Shown here piece by piece: positions 25,897 through 34,336 of a stretch of DNA of 55,155 nt. The notes beneath the pieces were generated by a model, which searched no databases, was not told the origin of the DNA, and was given only the letters and a program-made list of their open reading frames with translations. The DNA comes from Synergistaceae bacterium. Lineage in GTDB: Bacteria > Synergistota > Synergistia > Synergistales > Aminobacteriaceae. Positions within the stretch are counted from its first letter, which is position 1; each line of letters starts with the position of its first letter. The translations under genes and the position numbers were made by a program. The stretch lies in assembly GCA_017449135.1 (NCBI GenBank), contig JAFSKE010000124.1, forward strand, positions 1 to 55,155. The letters run 5' to 3'.

Positions 25897-28800
25897 TTAA
25901 TTATTAAAATATTCGCAGGCTGACTCAAAGAATTTCATGTCGTAATTTCCAGGAACATTTCTGTAAAGATTGCTGCCAACCCGTTCGACATGTCCCATAC
26001 GTCCTAAAATTCTTCCGTCAGGTGAGGTAATACATTCAATAGCATAACATGAACACGAAGGATTATACTGCGTTTGCATTGAAATTTTATTATCGAGATC
26101 AACATATTGACCGGCAATTTGATTATTTTTCATGAGAGTCTCGAAAATATTTTCGTCGCACAAAAATTTTCCTTCGCCGTGTGAAATCGGAATCGAGTAA
26201 ACATCGCCGATTTTAGTTTTTCTCAGCCATGCCGAAGAATTTGAAATTACTTTTGACCGGATAATTCGTGATTGATGACGGCCAATAGAATTAAATGTTA
26301 GTGTAGCAGATAAATTTTCAGGATTCGTGAATTTTCCGAACGGCAATAAACCAGTTTTTACGAGAGCCTGAAAACCGTTACAAATTCCACAGACTAAACC
26401 GCCTCTTGAATCAATTAAATTTTCGAGGGCTTCACGAACTTCCGGACTTCGTAAGAAAATCGCAATGAATTTTCCCGATCCGTCAGGTTCATCACCGTTT
26501 GAGAATCCTCCGGGCAGAACTAATGCTTGAGAATTTCGGAGTGAATTTGCAAATTCGTGAGCAGAGATTTTCATTAATTCGGGAGTTAAGGTTTTGACGA
26601 CAAAAATTTCAGATTTTCCGCCAGCTTTCTCGATAGCTTTTGAAGTTTCATATTCGCAGTTTGTGCCGGCAAAGACAGGAATTAAGAATTTCGGTTTAGA
26701 TGAAAGAACCCTTCCACCGCACCCCTCCGGTACTGCGTACCACCTCCCCGCAAGCGGAGAGGCTGCGTGTTCCTCACTCCTATTGTCTCTCCTTTCTAAG
26801 GGGAGATGTCTCGCAGAGACAGAGAGGTTAATTTCGGTCGGGAAAATTTTTTCAAGCGTTGAATTATAAATTTTTTCAGCGTCAATTAATTTCACAGTTT
26901 CATTTGCGAATCTGATTTCGGGAATTTCGATTACATGGCCGAGAACAGGAAAATCATAATCGCATTCATCAACTTCCACTATAAATTTACCGTCAAGATT
27001 TTCATTTTCAAATTCAAAGCCTAAATTATTTCCTAAACACATTTTGAAGATTGCGGCCTTAACTCCTCCGAAAGTCGGCACAAAACACGAAAGAATTTTA
27101 TTCTGGGAATTTAGATTTTGAATCGTGTCAAAAATTTTCAGCATTGATTCTCTTGTCGGCAAACCTGAATCGTCATATTCAGGAGTGAGAATTACAACCT
27201 TTGAACCGATTTTCTTAAACTCAGGAGAAATTATGTTTTTGACATTGGCAACACTTACTGCAAATGAAATCAAAGTCGGCGGAACATCGATAGTAATTCC
27301 TTCGCTATTGACAAATGAACCGCTCATCGAGTCTTTTCCGCCAATCGCTGCAACTTCAAAATCTAATTGAGCCTTCAAAGCACCCAATAACGCACCGAAA
27401 GGAAGCCCCCATTTTTCAGGATTGTGTTCAGGCTTTCCGAAATATTCCTGGAACGTGAGCCAGCATTTTTTGAGATTTCCACCGCAAGCAATAATTTTAC
27501 AAAGTGATTCGAGAACTGCTAAATATGCTCCGTTGAAAGTTGATTGAGAGGAAATATCAGGATTAAATCCCCATGACATTATCGAACATGTATCAGTTTC
27601 GGCGTTGATACCGACGGGAATTTTTGCTGCCATTGATTGAGCGGGAGTTTTTTGAAATTTTCCACCGAACGGCATTAAAACGGAATTTGCTCCGACGGTT
27701 GAATCGAATCTTTCAGACAATCCGCGTTTTGAACAGACATTCAAATCTTTTAACCTCTCCGTCAGACTTTGTCTGCCACCTCCCATTAAGCAAGCGGAGG
27801 CAGAGTCTTTCATTAAGACGGTTGTATGTCGTGAAGCACCATTGCTGTTAATAAATTCACGTGAGAGATTTACAATTTCCTTTCCTCTCCACAACATTTT
27901 CATTCGTCCTGAATTATTAACTTTTGCGATTAATGTAGCCTGGACATCTTCGGACAATGCAAAATTTTTAACGGCTTCAAGATTTTTTTCACTGATTACG
28001 ATTGCCATACGTTCCTGAGATTCGCTGACGGCAATTTCAGTTCCGTCAAGTCCGGAATATTTCAAAGGCACTGCGTCAAGATTAATTTCCAAACCTTCTG
28101 CCAATTCTCCTACGGCAACACTGACACCGCCAGCTCCAAAATCGTTACAGCGTTTAATTAATTTCGTAAAATCGGGATTGCGGAACAGTCTCTGTAATTT
28201 TCTTTCTTCTGGGGCATTTCCCTTTTGAACTTCGGCACCGCAATTTTCAATCGAGCTTGAATTATGCGAAATTGACGAACCCGTAGCACCTCCGATTCCG
28301 TCTCTTCCTGTTTTACCTCCAAGCAACAAAATTAAATCTCCTGCTTCAGGTGTTTCACGGATAACATTTTTTTCGGGAACGGCAGCAATTACAGCACCGA
28401 CTTCGAGACGTTTTGCCTTGTAACCTTCGTGATAAATTTCATCAACTAAGCCTGTAGGGATTCCGATTTGATTTCCGTATGACGAATAACCTTGAGCGGC
28501 TTTTGTGATTATTGAACGCTGCGATAATTTTCCCGGCATTGTTTCGTCAAAAGGATTTGCAGCCCCCGTAATTCTCATCGCCTGATAGACATATGCACGC
28601 CCTGATAATGGATCACGAATTGCACCGCCTATACATGTTGCAGCACCTCCGAAGGGTTCAATTTCGGTCGGGTGATTGTGAGTTTCATTTTTGAAGAGGA
28701 GGAGCCAAGATTCATTTTTGCCGTTTACATCTACATTAATTTTCACGGTGCAGGCGTTATTTTCTTCACTGATAACCAAGTCGGGAAGTAAATTTTTCCT

Positions 28801-29601
28801 GCGAAGATATTTAGCTCCGATTGTTGCGATGTCCATTAAAGTTATGGGCTTGTCGGCGGGATAATTTAATTCTTTGCGAATGTCTAAATATGTTTTGAAA
28901 GTTTCATTGATTTTTGGATCTGAAATTTCGATTTTGTCGATGTGAGTTAAAAATGTCGTGTGCCTGCAATGATCTGACCAGTAAGTGTCTAAAACTTTAA
29001 TTTCGGTTAAGGTTGGATTACGATTTTCGGATTTGAAATATTCTTTGCAGCATTCGATGTCTTCGGGACTCATTGCAAGATTTTTTAATTCATGTAATTT
29101 TTCGATTTCAATAACTTTAACGTCATCGGGAACGGGGTAATTGATTTTAAGAGATTCATATTCTGATAATTGGGCTTCACGAGCTTCAACGGGATTGATT
29201 AAAAATTTTCTGACGGCCTCAAAGTTATTAACTTCGCCATAAAACAAATAAATTCTTGCAGTTTTAATGACGGGTCGAAATCCGAATAACAACATTGCAC
29301 ACTGTTCGGCAGAATCAGCACGCATATCATATTGTCCAGGCAAAAATTCAACGGCTAAAATTTTGTCGGCATCGTCAGGCAGAAAATCAAAAATTTCATC
29401 GGTAAAAGGCTCGGAAAAAATTGTGAATTTGGATTCGTTAAACATTTCGTCATTGAGGCCTTGAACGTCATAACGATTTAAGATTCTAACCCGTGAAAGG
29501 TTTTCATTGCCATTAATATTTTTAATTTCGTTAAGAAGCGATGTAACTTCAAAATTATTTTTATCTTTTCGTTCTGTGTAAAGTCTTTTAACGTTTTTCA
29601 T
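25897..29601 (-). CDS. purL: Phosphoribosylformylglycinamidine synthase (fused type)
   Basis: A 1234-aa PurL converting FGAR to FGAM with glutamine and ATP. I start at ATG 29601 (MKNVKRLYTERK); a longer frame to 29706 runs through the promoter. DTYWSDHCRHTTF and FKNETHNHPTEIEPFGGAAT mark the synthetase half; the C-terminal amidotransferase has PVFAGTNCEYETSKA, the nucleophile in GLVCGICNGFQ near residue 1072 and GRMGHVERVG near the end. Two palindromic repeats are inserted in frame: residues about 599-617 (DNA 27752-27807) and 925-960 (DNA 26721-26829, the linker before the amidotransferase). Because PurL is fused, purS and purQ are not needed. Confidence 0.96.
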   Translation of the reverse strand: MKNVKRLYTERKDKNNFEVTSLLNEIKNINGNENLSRVRILNRYDVQGLNDEMFNESKFTIFSEPFTDEIFDFLPDDADKILAVEFLPGQYDMRADSAEQCAMLLFGFRPVIKTARIYLFYGEVNNFEAVRKFLINPVEAREAQLSEYESLKINYPVPDDVKVIEIEKLHELKNLAMSPEDIECCKEYFKSENRNPTLTEIKVLDTYWSDHCRHTTFLTHIDKIEISDPKINETFKTYLDIRKELNYPADKPITLMDIATIGAKYLRRKNLLPDLVISEENNACTVKINVDVNGKNESWLLLFKNETHNHPTEIEPFGGAATCIGGAIRDPLSGRAYVYQAMRITGAANPFDETMPGKLSQRSIITKAAQGYSSYGNQIGIPTGLVDEIYHEGYKAKRLEVGAVIAAVPEKNVIRETPEAGDLILLLGGKTGRDGIGGATGSSISHNSSSIENCGAEVQKGNAPEERKLQRLFRNPDFTKLIKRCNDFGAGGVSVAVGELAEGLEINLDAVPLKYSGLDGTEIAVSESQERMAIVISEKNLEAVKNFALSEDVQATLIAKVNNSGRMKMLWRGKEIVNLSREFINSNGASRHTTVLMKDSASACLMGGGRQSLTERLKDLNVCSKRGLSERFDSTVGANSVLMPFGGKFQKTPAQSMAAKIPVGINAETDTCSIMSWGFNPDISSQSTFNGAYLAVLESLCKIIACGGNLKKCWLTFQEYFGKPEHNPEKWGLPFGALLGALKAQLDFEVAAIGGKDSMSGSFVNSEGITIDVPPTLISFAVSVANVKNIISPEFKKIGSKVVILTPEYDDSGLPTRESMLKIFDTIQNLNSQNKILSCFVPTFGGVKAAIFKMCLGNNLGFEFENENLDGKFIVEVDECDYDFPVLGHVIEIPEIRFANETVKLIDAEKIYNSTLEKIFPTEINLSVSARHLPLERRDNRSEEHAASPLAGRWYAVPEGCGGRVLSSKPKFLIPVFAGTNCEYETSKAIEKAGGKSEIFVVKTLTPELMKISAHEFANSLRNSQALVLPGGFSNGDEPDGSGKFIAIFLRSPEVREALENLIDSRGGLVCGICNGFQALVKTGLLPFGKFTNPENLSATLTFNSIGRHQSRIIRSKVISNSSAWLRKTKIGDVYSIPISHGEGKFLCDENIFETLMKNNQIAGQYVDLDNKISMQTQYNPSCSCYAIECITSPDGRILGRMGHVERVGSNLYRNVPGNYDMKFFESACEYFNN
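26721..26829. repeat. Composite palindromic repeat inside purL (element A)
   Basis: Two half-elements lie back to back. The first (26721-26769) has CCTCC, GGTAC-tgc-GTACC and CACCTCCCCGCAAGCGGAGAGG; the second (26770-26829) has TCTCCTTTCTAAGGGGAGA, TGTCTC-gca-GAGACA and ends GAGAGGTT. It is translated in frame as a linker of about 36 residues before the PurL amidotransferase domain. It matches the repeat at 38296-38358 (reverse complement) and that at 54882-54928. Confidence 0.85.
27752..27807. repeat. Palindromic repeat inside purL (element B)
   Basis: Starts AACCTCTCCGT, contains CAGAC-ttt-GTCTG, then CCACCTCC and GCAAGCGGAGG. Same family as element A, but in the opposite orientation relative to PurL translation. 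It is read in frame without a stop, adding a loop of about 19 residues before LKDLNVCSKRGL. Confidence 0.8.
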
Positions 29602-29636
29602 GATTAAAAAATTCGTCTCCTGTAAAATAAATTTTG

Positions 29637-29665
29637 TTGTCAAGTATTCTATCAGACTGTAAAAT
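29637..29665 (+). promoter_or_regulatory. Promoter of the + strand HNH cluster, overlapping purL promoter
   Basis: TTGTCA at 29637-29642 and TAAAAT at 29660-29665 are spaced by 17 nt. On the other strand TGATAGAAT at 29654-29646 is an extended -10 box that would serve purL, so the two promoters overlap face to back. Confidence 0.6.
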
Positions 29666-29699
29666 CTAAAATAAAATAATATCAGGAGTTGTGAGTAAC

Positions 29700-30098
29700 T
29701 TGGCAAAGGATAATGAAACTAAACTTGAAGATATATTAAAAATTGTAATTTCGACAAATTCAAAAGATAAGTATGATGTTTTAACTGAGGGCACAAATAC
29801 AACAGATAATTCAACGAACACTTCCAATCCTCCTGTTGTGAAAATTCAAGATGAAGACATGGAGAAAATAGGGAGATGGGCAAGTCAGATTTTTGATGCT
29901 TTGAAAACAATCAAAAATAACCAGCAGAGAATTTACGACGAAATTAGAAGACAATCAATAAGAACGAAGGAATTACAAGATAACATTAACGCCTACAGAA
30001 GAGAAATAATTAGCTTGGCCGGAAGTGTTCAGGGAGTTGTTTCAACGGACATTGCGAACTGTCGAAGCGACATACAAAAGATAATTCAGGCATTGTAA
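29700..30098 (+). CDS. Small coiled-coil protein of unknown function
   Basis: A 132-aa protein. I choose TTG 29700 (MAKDNETK), 11 nt after CAGGAG; GTG 29691 is only 2 nt from that SD. Residues 1-30 are charged, 30-50 are Thr/Asn-rich and probably disordered, and residues 60-132 are helical with heptad-like spacing (DALKTIKNNQQRIYDEIRRQ, ELQDNINAYRREI). No family recognised. It begins a three-gene + strand cluster with a zinc-ribbon protein and an HNH frame, inserted between purL and purD against the direction of the pur genes. Confidence 0.7.
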   Translation: MAKDNETKLEDILKIVISTNSKDKYDVLTEGTNTTDNSTNTSNPPVVKIQDEDMEKIGRWASQIFDALKTIKNNQQRIYDEIRRQSIRTKELQDNINAYRREIISLAGSVQGVVSTDIANCRSDIQKIIQAL

Positions 30099-30110
30099 CA
30101 GGAGAAAAAA

Positions 30111-30590
30111 ATGGAGCCGTTCGTACTTTATAATCCTAATGACGCTCAAACTTTTCACTCTACGACTTGTATAACAATACAGAATGCACAAAAAAATGGA
30201 AATATAAAATATTTCGTACGTGTTCCGGAAGGTAAAAAATTTTTTCTAATGAGCGATCATACGCTTCGACAATTACCTGAATGTCAGCACTGCATTGCTA
30301 ATAAATTTGCAGGTCTCACAGGCTGGACTGGACAAATGCCGAGAAAATTTATTTGGCCGGGCTGTTTTTTGCTGTATTATCCTGACGTTCCGGCTAAGGG
30401 ATTTCATTTTATGAAATGTAAAACAGTTAGTTATGATGAAGCAAATAATTGGCTTGGAGGTTACAGATTTACAAGTAAATCATGGTTTGAAGATTTCAAC
30501 GGAAATGTAATAAATAATATTCAGCCTTGCCCAAATTGTATATCTGAATGGAATAACGGCAAAGGCTGGAAAGTTAATTTTCAGCATTGA
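30111..30590 (+). CDS. Protein with two zinc-binding repeats
   Basis: A 159-aa protein 12 nt after the coiled-coil gene. It has two similar halves: FHSTTC near residue 15 with CQHC near 58, and FHFMKC near 102 with CPNC near 142. Each could bind one zinc. Its reading frame ends at 30590, but the +1 frame continues without interruption into the HNH nuclease frame downstream (SIDEFFDDCLDYR), so it may be the N-terminal part of one frameshifted gene. Function unknown. Confidence 0.65.
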   Translation: MEPFVLYNPNDAQTFHSTTCITIQNAQKNGNIKYFVRVPEGKKFFLMSDHTLRQLPECQHCIANKFAGLTGWTGQMPRKFIWPGCFLLYYPDVPAKGFHFMKCKTVSYDEANNWLGGYRFTSKSWFEDFNGNVINNIQPCPNCISEWNNGKGWKVNFQH

Positions 30591-30669
30591 TGAATTTTTC
30601 GATGATTGTCTCGATTACCGTGCAAAGCATAATGAATTTCCGCCCGAACTCAAAGAACTTTACGAACTT

Positions 30670-31008
30670 ATGGACTACGACCTCAAAAACAAAAATAAAA
30701 TTTTAATCGGGACTGAAATCAAAAATAACTATCCCAACAACTGGGACGAAATTTCAAGAGCTTACCGAATGTCGAGAGAATATCGCTGTGAAGAAAAAGA
30801 TTGCGGCGTAATTATGAAAAAATATCCGAACTTATCCGTAGCACATCACATTAACGGCTGTCATTTTGATGTCAGACCTAAGAATATAAAAGTGCTTTGC
30901 GAGGAATGTTATCAAAAACGGCTTTATCGTGGCGATGCAATTCATTTATCACAAAAAGTTTCAAATTTATTACAAAGACTAAGAAGAGAACAAGGAATAA
31001 TCCCGTAA
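30670..31008 (+). CDS. HNH endonuclease domain protein (start uncertain, possibly frameshifted)
   Basis: The frame carries an HNH domain: YRCEEKDCGVIM supplies the first zinc Cys pair, LSVAHHINGCHFDVRPKNIKVL the His-His-Asn core, and CEECYQKR the second Cys pair. The first in-frame ATG is 30670 and has no SD. The frame is open upstream into the end of the preceding gene with no plausible start, which fits a one-base frameshift separating the zinc repeats from the HNH domain. Alternatively an unusual start is used. Confidence 0.7.
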   Translation: MDYDLKNKNKILIGTEIKNNYPNNWDEISRAYRMSREYRCEEKDCGVIMKKYPNLSVAHHINGCHFDVRPKNIKVLCEECYQKRLYRGDAIHLSQKVSNLLQRLRREQGIIP

Positions 31009-31024
31009 CCCTCAAGCTACGGGA
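31001..31024. terminator. Hairpin between HNH frame and purD
   Basis: TCCCGTA (31001-31007) pairs with TACGGGA (31018-31024), 7 bp with a 10-nt loop; the left arm includes the HNH stop codon. The T-run is weak on both strands, so termination is only likely. Confidence 0.4.
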
Positions 31025-31033
31025 ACATGAAAT

Positions 31034-32290
31034 TTAATTCGCTCCGATGTCAGACCTGTAACGCATATTTTCAAATTTAATTTGCTTCACGGCTTCGTAA
31101 GATTTTTCTCGTGCAATCTCTAAACTTTCTCCGACTGCATTAATCGCTAAAACCCTTCCGCCCGATGTCAAAATTTTATTCCCTTCTCGTTTTGTTCCGC
31201 AATGGAAAATTTCAACGTCCGGCATTTTTTCAACGTCTCCAAAATCAATTTCATATCCCGTTAAATAATTTCCGGGATAACCGCTCGAAGCTAAAATTAC
31301 GCAGCATGAACAAAGATTTTTGAATTTAACTTCGACTTCGTTTAATCTCTCCTCACTTACGGCCAGCATAATTTCAAATAAATCACCGTCCAACAACGGC
31401 AAAATCGCTTCGGTTTCAGGGTCTCCAAATCTGCAATTATATTCGATAACTTTCGCTCCGTCCTTCGTCAGCATTAAGCCAAAATATAAACACCCTTTGA
31501 ATTTTCGATTTTCTGAATTTAAGGCGTTAATTGTCGGGATAAAAATTTTTTCCATACATTCGTCCGCAATTTCTTTTGTGTAATACGGATTTGGTGCGAT
31601 TACTCCCATTCCTCCGGTGTTAGCACCTTTATTCCCGTCGTAAGCTCTTTTGTGATCCATTGACGAAATCATCGGAATTATCGTTTTACCGTCAGTGAAT
31701 GCTAAAACCGTAACTTCATGGCCGGTTAAACATTCTTCAATTAAAATTCTCTCGCCGCTTTTTCCGAAAGTTTTATCTCTCATGCATGACATAATCGCTT
31801 CACGAGCCTGTTTGAAATTTTCCGCAACAGTAACTCCTTTTCCTTTTGCAAGGCCGTCAGCTTTAATTACAATCGGACAGTCAGAAGTCGCAACATAAGA
31901 TAATGCCTCGTCAATCTTTGTAAAGATTTTATACTTTGCTGTCGGAATATTATTTTTCGTCATTAACTCTTTTGCAAAAATTTTACTGCTCTCAATCATC
32001 GCTGCATCTTGAGAACAGCCGAAGCATTTAATGCCGATTTCCTCGAGTTTATCGACACAGCCTAATGCCAAAGGATCATCGGGAGCAACGATTGCGAAGT
32101 CGATTGAATTATTTTTTGCGAAGCTGACAATTCCCTCAATATCTTCTGCTGAAATTTTTACACATTCTGCAAATTTTGAAATTCCGCCGTTTCCGGGTAA
32201 TGCGTAAAAATTTTCTACTTTAGGATTTTTTGCGATGTATTTTGCGATTGCGTGTTCTCGTCCGCCTCCGCCGATTAAGATTACGTTCAT
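31034..32290 (-). CDS. purD: Phosphoribosylamine-glycine ligase
   Basis: A 418-aa ATP-grasp enzyme making GAR from phosphoribosylamine, glycine and ATP. It opens with MNVILIGGGGREHAIAKYIA; ADGLAKGKGVTVA and KGCLYFGLMLTKDG are ATP-grasp signatures, and EYNCRFGDPETEAILPLL is the PurD hallmark. Last gene of the reverse-strand purine operon, 2 nt after the hydrolase. Confidence 0.97.
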   Translation of the reverse strand: MNVILIGGGGREHAIAKYIAKNPKVENFYALPGNGGISKFAECVKISAEDIEGIVSFAKNNSIDFAIVAPDDPLALGCVDKLEEIGIKCFGCSQDAAMIESSKIFAKELMTKNNIPTAKYKIFTKIDEALSYVATSDCPIVIKADGLAKGKGVTVAENFKQAREAIMSCMRDKTFGKSGERILIEECLTGHEVTVLAFTDGKTIIPMISSMDHKRAYDGNKGANTGGMGVIAPNPYYTKEIADECMEKIFIPTINALNSENRKFKGCLYFGLMLTKDGAKVIEYNCRFGDPETEAILPLLDGDLFEIMLAVSEERLNEVEVKFKNLCSCCVILASSGYPGNYLTGYEIDFGDVEKMPDVEIFHCGTKREGNKILTSGGRVLAINAVGESLEIAREKSYEAVKQIKFENMRYRSDIGAN

Positions 32291-32292
32291 GA

Positions 32293-32892
32293 TTAAACAG
32301 TCCTTTCAAGCCATTTATAAAGAAATTCCATTTGTTCAGGAGTATGAAACCAATGTTCGCCGTTTTTCATAATTGTTAAATTTGCGTTGTGAGTTTTGAC
32401 AAAATTTTCAACTGTTTCAAGCGAAGTCAGATTATCATTTTCACCGTATAAAATTTCAGTTTCAACATTCCAGTTAATTTTATTATCACGGACATAACAC
32501 AAATATTCCCATGAAAGATTTTCGCCGAAATTTGTTTGTATTTCGCCCTTTTCAAAAAGTTCATTTTCAGTTACGCCTGCTAATTTCATGATGTCGAAAA
32601 TTAATTTTTCCATGTCCAAAATCGGAGAAATGAAAAACGCTTTTTCAACGGGCATATCTTGAAGTGCAAGCATTGAGAAATATGCGCCTATACTGTTAGC
32701 AAGGATAAAAACTTTTCCATAATTTTTGTGCAGGGCTTCAAATTCGCTCACAATAATTTTTCTTGTTTCATTCGGCGTAGAAATTTCATAATCTAATCCG
32801 CAACAATAACAATCAACGAAAAATTTTTTGTATTGTTCGACTTCATGAGAGTTTCCGCCCTTGCCGTGAATATATAACAGTGATTTAGTCAT
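32293..32892 (-). CDS. Small alpha/beta-hydrolase
   Basis: A 199-aa alpha/beta-hydrolase. The oxyanion loop is LLYIHGKGGNSHE, the nucleophile elbow ILANSIGAYFS (Ser near residue 67), the acid probably in YGENDNLTS, and the His in NGEHWFHT near residue 180. The substrate is unknown; an esterase or acyl hydrolase is likely. It overlaps the relB-like gene by 4 nt and precedes purD by 2 nt. Confidence 0.85.
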   Translation of the reverse strand: MTKSLLYIHGKGGNSHEVEQYKKFFVDCYCCGLDYEISTPNETRKIIVSEFEALHKNYGKVFILANSIGAYFSMLALQDMPVEKAFFISPILDMEKLIFDIMKLAGVTENELFEKGEIQTNFGENLSWEYLCYVRDNKINWNVETEILYGENDNLTSLETVENFVKTHNANLTIMKNGEHWFHTPEQMEFLYKWLERTV

Positions 32893-33176
32893 AATGTCCC
32901 TTGTATGATGCGATTATTACTACAAAGTTCATGTTCTTCGAGTTTTGCTTTTCCTGCGTCAATTTCTGAAGTAACTTTTTCAAGATATTCAATGTTGCTT
33001 TGAGAGAAAAATTTATCGGAATTAATCGAAAGTTCAAACGGGAATTTTTTTTCACGAACGAATTTCCGTGCAAACATAGTGAAAGCTGTTGCAACACTCA
33101 TTCCCAATTCATGACATATAACTTCCATTTTGTTTTTTAGGTCAGATTCGATTTCAAACGTAAAAGTTTCTGTCAT
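32889..33176 (-). CDS. RelB/DinJ-family antitoxin without a partner toxin
   Basis: A 95-aa protein with the RelB/DinJ ribbon-helix-helix start (FTFEIESDLKNKMEVICHEL, GMSVATAFTMFARKFVRE) and the usual C-terminal EIDAGKAKLEEHEL. These antitoxins normally precede a RelE/YafQ toxin, but the next gene is a hydrolase overlapping by 4 nt. The tail after HEL (CSNNRIIQGTL) looks like read-through into former intergenic or toxin sequence. It is an orphan or a remnant inside the purine operon. Confidence 0.8.
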   Translation of the reverse strand: MTETFTFEIESDLKNKMEVICHELGMSVATAFTMFARKFVREKKFPFELSINSDKFFSQSNIEYLEKVTSEIDAGKAKLEEHELCSNNRIIQGTL

Positions 33177-33188
33177 AAAATCCCCTCC

Positions 33189-34322
33189 TTAATGATGAAA
33201 CAGTCTGTGCCCCGTCATAACCATTGCGATATTTTTCTCATCACAGGCTTCAATCACTAAATCATCTCGAATAGATCCGCCCGGCTGTGCAACAAATTCA
33301 ACTCCGCTTTTTGCTGCTCTCTCGATACTGTCAGGAAATGGGAAAAACGCATCGCTCCCAAGTGATACCCCTTTATAATTTCCGATAAATTCCCTGCGTT
33401 CCGAATCCGAAATTAAATTCCCTTCGGTTAAGTATGTGCTGATTAAATTATCTCGTTCAGGCCGGCCAAGTTTTGAATCAAATTTCAAGTTTAAGATTTT
33501 CGGGTGTTCTCGTAAAATTCTCAAGTCTGCTTTTTCACACGCAAGTTTAACGCAATGCAGCCTTGACTGCTGGCCTGCTCCGACTCCTAAAGTCTGTCCG
33601 TTCTTCGTTGCACAAACTGAATTTGACTGTGTGTATTTCAAAGTTATTAACGCAAGTATTAAATCTCTTTTCGCACTTTCGGGAAATGTTTTGATTTTTG
33701 TAACTGCATTGTCGAATTTTTCAGACTCAATCACAGGCGCAAGGTTTCTCGACTGTTCAAACGTAATTCCGAAAACATCACGGGTTTCATTTAATTCAGG
33801 TTCGTAATAGGGATTAATTTTTACGATTGAATAATTCCCTTTGCGTTTTGATTTCAAAATTTCGAGGGCTTCAGGAGAATATGAAGGTGCAATTATTCCG
33901 TCGGAAACTTCGTGCTTAATCAACATCGCCGTAACTTCATCACATTCATCGCTTAATGCAATCCAATCACCGAATGATGATAATCTGTCCGTTCCTCTTG
34001 CTCTTGCATATGCACAGGCTAAAGGCGAAGAATTTACGTTAATTTTTTCATCGACAAAAAATATTTTTTTCTCAACGTCATTCAATGGCAATCCTAAAGC
34101 TGCTCCGGCGGGACTCACATGTTTGAATGAAGCTGCGGAAGGCAAATTCAAATTCCTTTTCAACTCTCGAACTAACTGCCACGAATTTAACGCATCAAGA
34201 AAATTTATATAACCAGGTCTGCCGTTCAAAATTTCAATCGGTAATTCCTTATCGTTTCGCATGAAAATTCTTGCGGTCAATTGGTCAGGATTACAGCCGT
34301 ATTTTAATTTATATTCTCGCAT
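33189..34322 (-). CDS. purH: AICAR transformylase, stand-alone
   Basis: A 377-aa protein equal to the C-terminal formyltransferase part of PurH: YGCNPDQ, FKHVSPAGAALGLPL with the catalytic Lys-His pair, TDRLSSFGDWIALS, IIAPSYSPEALEIL, GQTLGVGAGQQSRLHC and GSDAFFPFPDS. It transfers formyl from 10-formyl-THF to AICAR. The N-terminal MGS-like IMP cyclohydrolase domain of bifunctional PurH is missing; the neighbouring fused protein appears to provide that step. Confidence 0.92.
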   Translation of the reverse strand: MREYKLKYGCNPDQLTARIFMRNDKELPIEILNGRPGYINFLDALNSWQLVRELKRNLNLPSAASFKHVSPAGAALGLPLNDVEKKIFFVDEKINVNSSPLACAYARARGTDRLSSFGDWIALSDECDEVTAMLIKHEVSDGIIAPSYSPEALEILKSKRKGNYSIVKINPYYEPELNETRDVFGITFEQSRNLAPVIESEKFDNAVTKIKTFPESAKRDLILALITLKYTQSNSVCATKNGQTLGVGAGQQSRLHCVKLACEKADLRILREHPKILNLKFDSKLGRPERDNLISTYLTEGNLISDSERREFIGNYKGVSLGSDAFFPFPDSIERAAKSGVEFVAQPGGSIRDDLVIEACDEKNIAMVMTGHRLFHH

Positions 34323-34336
34323 TATTTTTTACTCCT

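Noticed and set aside
30555-30600. Programmed frameshift joining the zinc-repeat and HNH frames
   Set aside because: No slippery heptamer or stimulatory hairpin is visible; an ordinary frameshift mutation or sequencing error is simpler.
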